Shown here one piece after another: positions 30,130 to 39,080 of a stretch of DNA of 64,000 nucleotides. Numbering within the stretch: position 1 is the stretch's first letter; the number at the start of each line of letters is the position of its first letter. The translations under genes were made by a program, and so were the position numbers. The stretch comes from Oscillospiraceae bacterium (GTDB lineage Bacteria > Bacillota > Clostridia > Oscillospirales > Acutalibacteraceae), in assembly GCA_022508805.1 (NCBI GenBank), contig JAFLUM010000007.1, positions 1 through 64,000 of the forward strand, written 5' to 3'. The notes beneath the pieces were generated by a model, which was not told the origin of the DNA, made no database searches, and saw nothing but the letters and a program-made list of their open reading frames with translations.

Positions 30130-31665
30130 TCAGTCTACATTCTTTATGCGACGCTTGGTGATCAGCAGAACACCTGCGACGAGAACCATCAAACCACCGA
30201 CAATATAGAAGAGTGTGGTGCCGATGCCGCCGGTCTCGGGAAGAGTAGCGCCTGTGTTGTTTTCTACATCAGTAGAAAGTGATTTTCCGACAATCTTGAA
30301 GTCTTCAGTTTCAGCAAGAGTCGTTCCGTCTGCAGTATGCTCAGCAGAAACCTCGAAATAGATAGGCTGTGCGAGCTTGTTGTAGCCCTCGGGAGCCTTA
30401 GTCTCAGTCAGTCTGTAATAACCGTCGTCAAGACCTGTGAACTGGAACTTATCGCCTGCTGTACCCTCTACCTGATCAACGGCAACCCAAGCACCGGTCT
30501 TGCCTTCGTACTCTTCAGAGCCTGCACCCTCAACAAACTTCTCTAATGTGAATTCAGCACCGGTAATCGGAGCTTTGCTGTTAGCATCAACCTTGTTTAC
30601 GGTTACATCATAGGTGAAAACAACAACCTTCTTCTTCTCGGTTGTGCCTGTGGGCGGCTCGTCGGGCTCATCACCGGGCTCGCCGCTGCCGTCAGATGTG
30701 TAGTTGGGGTTGTTGGAGAACTCAAGGTATACTTCGTTGTCCTGACCGGGGTTGTAGATTATTGCAGTATCAAGAAGCTCTGCTGTGTATGTAACAACAA
30801 CGCCCTTAGTAGCATCATAACCTGCTTTGTCCTTAACGGAGTTGATAACAGAGATAAGATCCTTGATAACAACTTCGAAGGAGCAACCGTCATCAGTATC
30901 GGTAACGATTTCATAGCCTGTTGTGATCTCAATACCGCCAACGGTTACTTTGAAATCTTTAGCTGTGCCAAAGGTGTCATCCATCGTATCATGGAATGCA
31001 TAGTAGTAGGTCTTGTAGCCGGTAGTATCGGGGATAGTACCTGTAAGTCTGAACTCTACATCGTCGCCGATATCGTAGTCAGCGGATTTGCCCCAAGTGC
31101 CGTTTGCGCTGTCAACTGAATCGTTGTAATCGAGAACGTCCTTCTCAACATCGGGGTAATCGATCTTGGCAGTAACCTCAACGTCTGTTACAACAGCAAG
31201 AATGTAACGGCTGTTTGCGTCGTGAGCGCCGGAAAGCTCGGTTTCGTCAACAACAAGATAGTAACCTGCCGGTAAATCTGCCTTGTAAGTTCCGTTCGGG
31301 CTCTCGGTAAGTGCTGTACCGCCGCTTACAAACTTTGCAGCAGTTGCAGCAAAGTCGATCAATGCAGCAGTATCGCAGTTGCCGATATAAGCAGCAAGGG
31401 CTGCGGCATCTGCAATTTTAAGAGCAGCAGCAAGTCCGGAACCGTCAACGTCTTTACCGTAAGCGGGATCACCTAAGCTCTTTGATCCTGTTCCGGTAAC
31501 GGTACCTTTAAGAATCTGATAAGCCTTAAAGGTGTGACCGGTTGAGTCGCTCGTGATCGTGATGCTGTAGCTGTCATCAGCAAATGCCAATACTGCCATG
31601 CTAAGCAACATAACTGCCGCTACCACAATTGCGAGCACTTTTTTCATTGTGTTCATGTTTTTCAT
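30130..31665 (-). CDS. LPETG-anchored fimbrial backbone-like pilin with Cna-B/SpaA domains
   Basis: Signal peptide; KIDYPDVEKDVLDYNDS pilin-motif region; VNKVDANSKAPITGAEFTLEKF; LPETGGIGTTLFYIVGGLMVLVAGVLLITKRR. Confidence 0.92.
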   Translation of the reverse strand: MKNMNTMKKVLAIVVAAVMLLSMAVLAFADDSYSITITSDSTGHTFKAYQILKGTVTGTGSKSLGDPAYGKDVDGSGLAAALKIADAAALAAYIGNCDTAALIDFAATAAKFVSGGTALTESPNGTYKADLPAGYYLVVDETELSGAHDANSRYILAVVTDVEVTAKIDYPDVEKDVLDYNDSVDSANGTWGKSADYDIGDDVEFRLTGTIPDTTGYKTYYYAFHDTMDDTFGTAKDFKVTVGGIEITTGYEIVTDTDDGCSFEVVIKDLISVINSVKDKAGYDATKGVVVTYTAELLDTAIIYNPGQDNEVYLEFSNNPNYTSDGSGEPGDEPDEPPTGTTEKKKVVVFTYDVTVNKVDANSKAPITGAEFTLEKFVEGAGSEEYEGKTGAWVAVDQVEGTAGDKFQFTGLDDGYYRLTETKAPEGYNKLAQPIYFEVSAEHTADGTTLAETEDFKIVGKSLSTDVENNTGATLPETGGIGTTLFYIVGGLMVLVAGVLLITKRRIKNVD

Positions 31666-32156
31666 CCTTTCAATGAATAATATACTTGTTTATGCAATGG
31701 AAGATTGTCACCGTTTCCGGTTTCTACCGCCCGTTGTATACAATAAATATAGGACACAAGTTGAAAATCCATCCTGCTTATCGGCGATGCCGCTATAAGG
31801 AGCATCAACTCTTCCCCAAATTTTCTTGGATTATATCACCGTCAAAATGTGTTTGCAATACCATTTCCCCATTGTTTAAAATCATTTAACAAATTATTCA
31901 AATTTAGCGTGTTAAAGCGTCATATTTTCAATTTTATAACCGCTTTTTTCTCAAATAATTGTATAAATTAGCGAAAAATCTTAATAAATATACATTTTTT
32001 TTGCAAAATTCTATTTCTGAATCAGCGATTTTGTAACATTTTTTTGAACATTTTATGTATTCGGTTGACTTTTTAATACATTTGCAGTACTATTCGGTAA
32101 ATACAATTTTAAATATTGTTAAATAGGTATTATTTTGAGATAAAGAGGGCATTGAA

Positions 32157-34937
32157 GTGGAAGTTTCTGTATTCAAGATGATCGAAAATTTCATACAGGA
32201 GAAGAAAATCAAGCACACATGGCTGATCATATTCCTGTGTATGGCTTTGGTCGTCGCTCTGACGACGGCGGGGGCATTGAAACTGACCGGTATTGCTCAG
32301 ACCAGAACGCTGACGGTGCTCAACTGCCCTGCGGAGATCCACGAGCACGTGGACGGCTGCTATGACATCGGAGAAAACCTTAGCTGCGGTTACGCGGACT
32401 TTGTGGTACATACACACAGCCTTGACTGCTATTTCGATGACGTGCTGACCTGCGAGCTTCCTGTGATCGAGGCCCATGAGCACACCGAGGATTGCTATTC
32501 CCAAGAGGAGTATTTGATCTGCGGTCAAACTCAGTCGAAGGAATCGGACGGCGAGGATCACATCCATACGGATGAGTGCTATGAAACGCGCGAGACGCTG
32601 AGCTGCGACAAAGAGGATATCCTCCTGCATACCCACACCGCCGAGTGCTTCAAAGAAGCAGTGTTCGACGAGAACGGTACAATGATCTCACTCACTTCAC
32701 AGCTTCCTGAGGATGTGACAGTCCCTGATACATGGACACGTGATATGGTTCCCGCTTGCGGTCATCTCCAAATCGAGGAGCATATCCACGGTGCAGGCTG
32801 CCTGGATACCGTCAAGTTCACACCCGAAGAGGCAGAGGCTTATACAGACTCCATGGGCGATGACGAAACACAGACAGATACTGACAGTAATTGGAACGGT
32901 ACATTGGAAGGCATGGGCCGCAAGGACATCGGCAACGACGACGGCACTAAGACCGTCGTGGAGCAGCTCACATGGTCCGCGACCATAAACTTCCCGAACG
33001 ATGATACTTGGACGGATTTCATATACACTGACAGCTTCCGTCAGACGATGACCGGTTGGGTCTTACAGGAAAACGGCGAAAAGACTTGGGAAGAGGACCA
33101 TCTCATTCACCACTATCGGACACTCAGCCGACTTGACAAAGAACTGAATGACTCCTTGAGCTTTTGGCTTGCACAGTCCGATTTGGAAAATGATCTCACC
33201 TATACATTTATATACAAGGATCAGGATGGAAACGAGGTCACCGACGACAGTGCGGAAGTTATCTACTTTGAGATTCATTTCAAGCGCGAGGCAGGTAAAA
33301 ACCTGCACGGACAGTCGATCAACATCGACTATACCTCGCTCGTTGATACAGAAGACTTTGTAAACAATACCAATTATAATATTGATAACGACTTTACGCT
33401 GCCGGAATTCACTGGCACGGGAAATTTCTGTTTCCGATACACTGACCACATCTCCAACGAGACTGAAACCGGCGATATCAGCGTACAAAATGTTTGGCTG
33501 AACGTTGAGGGCGACCCGCAGACCGATAACCTACCCGACAATGTGGAAATGGTCTTGAAGCAGTACGCCTTCAAGGGCGGCATCTACCTCACCGAAAAAC
33601 CGGAAGATACGAAGAATTGGTGCGAACTCACCTTGCGTATAGAACAAGGTTCAGAAGATAATCAACACGACGTGTGGATCAAGACACTGGACGAAGAGAT
33701 CTTAGGTGAAAAAACAGCTACCGTTTGGATCCCGAGGAATTCACAGGTTCAGCTCAGCGCAGATGACCGAGCTTCAACGTGGAACTACACATTCAACGTG
33801 AAGAATGTATCAGCCTATGAGTTGACCATCCCCGTTGATACAAACATTAACAGTATATTCCTGAGTGTAATCGGCAAAGCTCCTACCGGCTTTATCCCCA
33901 CCGGTGATTTCACCAAGTACGGCGGCACGATTACGCTGAACGGTGATGACGACGATTGGAGCCATACATGGGAACAGCTGCCGTTGGATGACGGCAATGA
34001 CACCCGATATGTATATACGGTTGAACAAGAAGAAGTGCCCGACGGTTACTATACTAATGTCGAAAACGACGGCGAAGGCACCTTCACCGTAACCAACCGA
34101 AAGAGTATGGAGCCCGGCAAAATCACCGTAGAAAAGATATGGGTCGATGATGAGGGATATCCGCTGGCTATTCACCCCGACTCCGTTGAGATTGAGCTGC
34201 AGAAGAGGTCTTCTGCGGATGATGAATGGGACACGGTCGAAAACGGCAGAATAACATTGCCGAATGATAAAGGCGAATGGACGGCAAGCTGGACAGGTTT
34301 GGAAGACGGCGAATACCGCGTTGTAGAGAAAAAGATAGATGGCTATTTAGTCAGCTACGCTTACAGCACCTACGACGACCAAGGTAACAGGCATACAAGC
34401 TCGACAAGTCTTTCCGGAAATGCAGGCTTTGCCACCGTAGTCAACGTAAAGACTCTCGCCGACGACGGCGACATCGTTGTGGTGAAGGTTTGGGAGTATG
34501 AGGACGGTACACCTGATACCAGCCACCCCGGTTCGGTCGATATAGTCATAAAACGTGCAAGGATGTCACCCCCCGAGGAGAGTGAGCCTTCCTCTGAGCC
34601 TGAGACAGATTTGTCTGAGCCGAATACTTCCGAGACGGTTACTTCCGTAACGGATTCTTCCGAGCCGAATACTTCTGAGACAGTTACTTCCGTAACAGAT
34701 ACTTCTGAGACGGTTACCTCCGGAACGGATACCCCCGAGATGTCTACTTCTAAAACAGACACTTCGAGCAATAGTAGCATTTTCGACAGAATCCCGAATA
34801 CCGATGACAACTCAAAGCTGATTCCGTATATCATTGCTGCAGTGATCAGCGGCATTTTGTTCGTGACATTTGCCTGTGCGGCCTCAAAAGCCGGTCGCCG
34901 TAAGAAAAAAACAACCGAGGACAACATAGATGAATAA
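32157..34937 (+). CDS. Large Cna-B-type surface protein with N-terminal HxHxxxC repeats and C-terminal TM anchor
   Basis: Signal/TM N-term; six HxHxxxC motifs; Cna-B repeats KITVEKIWVDDEGYPLAIHPDSVEIELQK; Ser/Thr/Glu-rich stalk; C-term TM plus RRKKK. Confidence 0.85.
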   Translation: MEVSVFKMIENFIQEKKIKHTWLIIFLCMALVVALTTAGALKLTGIAQTRTLTVLNCPAEIHEHVDGCYDIGENLSCGYADFVVHTHSLDCYFDDVLTCELPVIEAHEHTEDCYSQEEYLICGQTQSKESDGEDHIHTDECYETRETLSCDKEDILLHTHTAECFKEAVFDENGTMISLTSQLPEDVTVPDTWTRDMVPACGHLQIEEHIHGAGCLDTVKFTPEEAEAYTDSMGDDETQTDTDSNWNGTLEGMGRKDIGNDDGTKTVVEQLTWSATINFPNDDTWTDFIYTDSFRQTMTGWVLQENGEKTWEEDHLIHHYRTLSRLDKELNDSLSFWLAQSDLENDLTYTFIYKDQDGNEVTDDSAEVIYFEIHFKREAGKNLHGQSINIDYTSLVDTEDFVNNTNYNIDNDFTLPEFTGTGNFCFRYTDHISNETETGDISVQNVWLNVEGDPQTDNLPDNVEMVLKQYAFKGGIYLTEKPEDTKNWCELTLRIEQGSEDNQHDVWIKTLDEEILGEKTATVWIPRNSQVQLSADDRASTWNYTFNVKNVSAYELTIPVDTNINSIFLSVIGKAPTGFIPTGDFTKYGGTITLNGDDDDWSHTWEQLPLDDGNDTRYVYTVEQEEVPDGYYTNVENDGEGTFTVTNRKSMEPGKITVEKIWVDDEGYPLAIHPDSVEIELQKRSSADDEWDTVENGRITLPNDKGEWTASWTGLEDGEYRVVEKKIDGYLVSYAYSTYDDQGNRHTSSTSLSGNAGFATVVNVKTLADDGDIVVVKVWEYEDGTPDTSHPGSVDIVIKRARMSPPEESEPSSEPETDLSEPNTSETVTSVTDSSEPNTSETVTSVTDTSETVTSGTDTPEMSTSKTDTSSNSSIFDRIPNTDDNSKLIPYIIAAVISGILFVTFACAASKAGRRKKKTTEDNIDE

Positions 34938-35448
34938 ACGTCATAAGGGCGGAAAGCTTCTTTCCGCCCTATGCAACCTATTAGGAACTCTCATACTGTT
35001 GGCAATAATTGCCAGTTGTTTACTGATCGTCGTGCCGCAGTTCAAGGACTATCATGTCTATCACGTTGTCAGCGGCAGTATGACACCGGAGATTCCGATC
35101 GGCAGCATTGTCTATGTACAGTCCACCGCGCCGGAGGACATTCAGACCGATGATATCATCGCTTTTAGGTCCGGTGACAGCGTCATCACCCATAGGGTCG
35201 TGACCAATCATCTGGTCGAGGGAGAATTCACCACCAAAGGCGACGCAAATGAAGTCGAAGACGCAAACCGTGTAGATTACGATGAGCTTATCGGCAAAGT
35301 TGTCCGCCACTACCCTTACTTGGGTGAGCTGTTGGTGGTCTATTCTACCAAGATTGGTAAAATCTACATCATTCTCTTTGCTGCCTGCGGAGCCATGTTG
35401 AACATTCTGGCAAGCCGTATACGCGCACGTTGCAAAGAACAGGAATAA
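34930..35448 (+). CDS. sipW: SipW-like (ER-type, S26B) signal peptidase
   Basis: YHVVSGSMTPEIPIGSIVYVQ; DDIIAFRSGDSVITHRVV (His in place of Lys). Confidence 0.85.
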   Translation: MNKRHKGGKLLSALCNLLGTLILLAIIASCLLIVVPQFKDYHVYHVVSGSMTPEIPIGSIVYVQSTAPEDIQTDDIIAFRSGDSVITHRVVTNHLVEGEFTTKGDANEVEDANRVDYDELIGKVVRHYPYLGELLVVYSTKIGKIYIILFAACGAMLNILASRIRARCKEQE

Positions 35449-35564
35449 AACTGTAAAGGGTTGTGGCAAAATATGCATTTCGCTGCAACCCACTTGTCTT
35501 GAAAAACTGCGTATGGGGACGGACACCTGTCCACCGATACGCATGGGAAATGAGGTTACAATAT

Positions 35565-36338
35565 ATGACCGAAAAAGAATTGCGTAAACTAAAGCGGAGC
35601 GATTATCTCCAGTTGCTCCTCACCCAAGGAAAAGATATGTCTGCAGTGCAAACCCGTCTTGATGAGACGACGGAGGAGATTGGACAACTGCAGGCTGCTA
35701 ACGAACACCTGAAAGCCAAACTGAACGAGAAAGACGAACAGATCGAAAAGCTCAAAGAACGTTTGGACGACAAGGATGCCACAATCAGTGCGCTTCGCCG
35801 AGAAATCGAGGAGATGAAGACCAGCCGAAGGATCGAGCTGGAGGAATTCGGCTCTATTGCCATGGCATCACTGAGTCTCAACGGTGTCTTTGAAGCGGCG
35901 CAGGAAGCGGCAGATCAGTATCTATACAATATTCGCGTCATACACGATGAACTGATGGCCAAACGCCAGGCGGAAAAAGCAAAGCAGGAAAATTTGAAAA
36001 AAGCCATACAGACGGCGCATCCGGCACCGCAGCCTCTCCAACCGGAAGCATATTCGATGCCGCAGGCACTTCAACAGGAAGCGTATCCCATGCCGCAGGC
36101 ACCCAAGCCTGAAGCGTATCCCATACCGCAGGCACCTAAGCCTGAAGCGTATCCCATACCGCAGGCGCCTAAGCCTGAAACCTATCCCATGCCGCAGGTG
36201 TCCAAACCTGAAGCGTATCCTATACCACAGGCGCCCAAGCCTGAAACCTATCCTATACCGCAGGCACCCAAGCCTGAAGCATATCCGACACAAAGAATCG
36301 GGTTGTTTGACAGATTGTTCGGGCGCGGCACACGATAA
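35565..36338 (+). CDS. Coiled-coil protein with C-terminal (K/Q)PEAYPIPQAP repeats
   Basis: MTEKELRKLKRSDYLQLLLTQGKDMSAVQTRLDETTEEIGQL; start at 35565 with upstream GAGG, ORF track start 35463. Confidence 0.75.
   Translation: MTEKELRKLKRSDYLQLLLTQGKDMSAVQTRLDETTEEIGQLQAANEHLKAKLNEKDEQIEKLKERLDDKDATISALRREIEEMKTSRRIELEEFGSIAMASLSLNGVFEAAQEAADQYLYNIRVIHDELMAKRQAEKAKQENLKKAIQTAHPAPQPLQPEAYSMPQALQQEAYPMPQAPKPEAYPIPQAPKPEAYPIPQAPKPETYPMPQVSKPEAYPIPQAPKPETYPIPQAPKPEAYPTQRIGLFDRLFGRGTR
36039..36290 (+). repeat. 33-bp tandem repeats (about 7.5 copies) encoding KPEAYPIPQAP
   Basis: aagcctgaagcgtatcccataccgcaggcacct and near copies. Confidence 0.9.
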
Positions 36339-36366
36339 ACTTGTTGCACAGGGAGGATAAACCTGT

Positions 36367-36954
36367 ATGAGCAAAAAAGAAAATACTTTAGAGTTGCCAA
36401 GCCTTGATCAGCTTGCCGAGGAGCTTGAGCGAGAACAGTATAGAACGAACTACAGACGAGTGCTGAGAAGCACGCTGTTTTCCCTCCTAACGGTAGCGGC
36501 TGTGGCGGTTTTGGTTGCAGTGCTGTTGCTACCGATCCTGCAAATCACAGGCTCGTCCATGACAAACACTCTGCAAGACGGCGATATTGTTGTGGCGTTC
36601 AGCGGCTCGTCCTATAAAACGGGAGATGTCATCGCGTTTTACTACAACAACGAGATATTGGTCAAGCGAGTCATTGCCACGGCCGGTGACTGGGTCAATA
36701 TTGACGACGAAGGCAATGTTTTTGTAAATGACAAGCCTTTGGATGAGCCTTACATCACCGATAAATCCTTGGGACAGTGTAATATTGAGATGCCTTACCA
36801 GGTACCCGACGGTCGCTGTTTTATCATGGGCGATCACCGCTCCACCAGTATTGACAGCCGTAACACAGCCGTAGGCTGCATAAGCAACGATATGGTCGTC
36901 GGTAAGATCTTTATACGTATCTGGCCCTTTGAAGAAATCTCTGTGATCGAGTGA
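36367..36954 (+). CDS. lepB: Signal peptidase I (bacterial Ser/Lys type)
   Basis: ITGSSMTNTLQDGDIVVAF, LVKRVIATAGDWVNIDDEGNVFVN, GRCFIMGDHRSTSIDSRN. Confidence 0.93.
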   Translation: MSKKENTLELPSLDQLAEELEREQYRTNYRRVLRSTLFSLLTVAAVAVLVAVLLLPILQITGSSMTNTLQDGDIVVAFSGSSYKTGDVIAFYYNNEILVKRVIATAGDWVNIDDEGNVFVNDKPLDEPYITDKSLGQCNIEMPYQVPDGRCFIMGDHRSTSIDSRNTAVGCISNDMVVGKIFIRIWPFEEISVIE

Positions 36955-37033
36955 TCGGACTAAACGAAATAAAGCCTGACGAGGAAATTCTTCACTTCCG
37001 TTCCATGGGCGGAACTCCCCCACATTACCACAA

Positions 37034-37064
37034 AAAAAGACCACACAACAGTGTGGTCTTTATT
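37034..37064. terminator. Bidirectional terminator between convergent genes
   Basis: AAAGACCACAC aacaGTGTGGTCTTT. Confidence 0.75.
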
Positions 37065-37075
37065 ATTTGTCATAA

Positions 37076-38881
37076 TTAGGCTTGTCGGCGACGCCTTTTG
37101 ATTCCCGGTAACAGGAGCAGTGCGATTGCTATCATTCCGCCGCCGATAACGGTGAACAGCGTTGTGCCGATACCGCCTGTCTCCGGCAGAAGTACGCCGG
37201 GATTGTCGGGAGGAGTTGGCTCGTCGGGCTTGTTTTTAATGGTTATTCCGTTTTCAGAGTCGCTGTCTTTATAGTCCCAACTGTAGTTGCATTGCTCCAC
37301 AATGCGTGCAGTTCCTGTAGCTCTCAGGTCACCGTCCGATCCACCCAATTCTATCTGATATCCGCCTTTCGCTTCCGCCATCGGCCGGATCATCCCTTCA
37401 TTCGAATTCAAGCTCATCTCGCTGACCCCATTGCTCTGCGGATCCCAATTCCAATCCGCATTGCGGGGGTCGATGGGATTACCTTCACCATCGTACTGCG
37501 CCGGTATGAAATTATAGACGATCGCTAAACGTCCCGCGCGAGGAAGAGAATACCCGTCGATGTCGGTGAGTTCCGTACCCGTGGCCATAACAAGCAGAGA
37601 ATCCGCCGTCTCACCCGGGTTGAGGATCTCATTATAGTAGTAATAGCCATCGTCCGAATCATAAGTCCAGCTGTCGCCGTTATATATTGCCTCAAAGTCT
37701 CCGAGACTTTCTCCGTTTATGTAACCTTCGTAGCTGTCATATGCCTTGACTCTGACACAGACAGGCTGAGCTTCTGTTGCATTTGAAAGAGTCACCTCAT
37801 TCAAATCCCCGCTCGTCTGCCTATCAAAGGTCACACCGCCGGTACCGTTGGGATGCTCATTATCATAGCGCAAATGCGTTTCAAGAACTCCGGGTTGGTT
37901 CATCCAGCTTACATAGTCGTTAGGAACCTCCATGCCATAGGCATAGAAAAAGTGCGGATTCGAATCAAGCACATAGCCTGCAGGCGCCTTCGTCTCTACC
38001 CAAGCATAGAGTGTATTGTCGTCAAGGAGCGGCGCATCGAGCACAATGTCGCCGTTTTTGTCGGTGGTATAAGTGCCCACGCAGTACAGGGTGACGAAGC
38101 CTTCCCCTTCAACATAGGCAGTAATTGTATCATCCGAGGGGTAGCCGTCCACAAAACGGGTGGCATAGAGTTTGAACTCAGCATCGGGCAGTCTTAATCC
38201 TGTCTCGCCCTCCTTGTGAAGGATGATCTTCTTTTGCGAGTGGGCATTTCTGTCCACCTTCAAGCTGATTGTCTTATGGTAAATCCAATTGCCGTCGTTT
38301 GCCGTTACGGTATCATCGCCGCCCTCGTTGGTAGGCAGGGTTACCAAAACCGGCGAGAAAACATATTCGTAATTTACATATGTCACGGCAGAGGCATAAA
38401 ACGATTCGCCGGTATCCTCATCTTTAATTTCTTTGACATATGCTCTGTCCTGATCTACTCCGCGAGCGACTACCAGATACAGACCTGCCTCAAGATCCTC
38501 GATCGGCGTATTCAGTGGAAGACCTGATTGGAAATCTCCCATATATCCGTCATCCGTAGCTATCAGCAACGCCTTCTGAGCGAGAGCTTTCGTGTCAACT
38601 TTACCGCCTTCAGTGCCCAGATCATCAGCCAGCGCCGTAAAAGCGGGCTGAACATCAAAGGTTAGCCCATCTTGAAGATAGGCAACACGGTAGATATCGA
38701 TCGCAAAATTATTCACCAACTCCGCGGTAACGTCCGGATCGTCACTGAGGTGAGCTGTCACCGTGAGACTGCAAAGGCTATTCAGATCCGGCGCAGAGGC
38801 AGCACTTCCGATGCCAACAAGCGGTATCACCAGCAGACACACGGTCAACAGCGCCGCTATGCGTTTCCACAGTCCTTTCAA
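37076..38881 (-). CDS. LPETG-anchored surface protein with Cna-B/SpaA domain and TasA-like module
   Basis: Signal peptide; EGETGLRLPDAEFKLYATRF; VTLSNATEAQPVCVRVKAYDS...YYYYNEILNPGETADSLLV similar to 27455..27961; LPETGGIGTTLFTVIGGGMIAIALLLLPGIKRRRR. Confidence 0.88.
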   Translation of the reverse strand: MKGLWKRIAALLTVCLLVIPLVGIGSAASAPDLNSLCSLTVTAHLSDDPDVTAELVNNFAIDIYRVAYLQDGLTFDVQPAFTALADDLGTEGGKVDTKALAQKALLIATDDGYMGDFQSGLPLNTPIEDLEAGLYLVVARGVDQDRAYVKEIKDEDTGESFYASAVTYVNYEYVFSPVLVTLPTNEGGDDTVTANDGNWIYHKTISLKVDRNAHSQKKIILHKEGETGLRLPDAEFKLYATRFVDGYPSDDTITAYVEGEGFVTLYCVGTYTTDKNGDIVLDAPLLDDNTLYAWVETKAPAGYVLDSNPHFFYAYGMEVPNDYVSWMNQPGVLETHLRYDNEHPNGTGGVTFDRQTSGDLNEVTLSNATEAQPVCVRVKAYDSYEGYINGESLGDFEAIYNGDSWTYDSDDGYYYYNEILNPGETADSLLVMATGTELTDIDGYSLPRAGRLAIVYNFIPAQYDGEGNPIDPRNADWNWDPQSNGVSEMSLNSNEGMIRPMAEAKGGYQIELGGSDGDLRATGTARIVEQCNYSWDYKDSDSENGITIKNKPDEPTPPDNPGVLLPETGGIGTTLFTVIGGGMIAIALLLLPGIKRRRRQA

Positions 38882-39055
38882 ACGATGTCATCTCCTTATA
38901 TTACAATTTTCCATGATGATGGTTAATTTTACCTCAAAACCCGTTGACCGTCAATGCGAACAAGTCATCCTTAACAGATTCTTAACAGATCTTTAACAGA
39001 ATCAAAATAAAAACGCTGTTTCTGCATACGTGATATTCTTAACGGTGAATATCAA

Positions 39056-39080
39056 TAAAAAACGGCAGATCACTCTGCCG
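39056..39080 (-). terminator. Terminator overlapping the rtcB stop
   Basis: Minus strand CGGCAGA gtga TCTGCCG TTTTTT. Confidence 0.7.

Noticed and set aside
36039-36290. Regular ~33-bp repeats considered as a CRISPR array
   Set aside because: Repeats are contiguous without spacers and in frame with the 35565..36338 coding sequence; a coding tandem repeat. No cas genes in the window.
35922-36374. 150-aa minus-strand Arg/Leu-rich ORF
   Set aside because: Antisense shadow of the proline-rich repeat protein.
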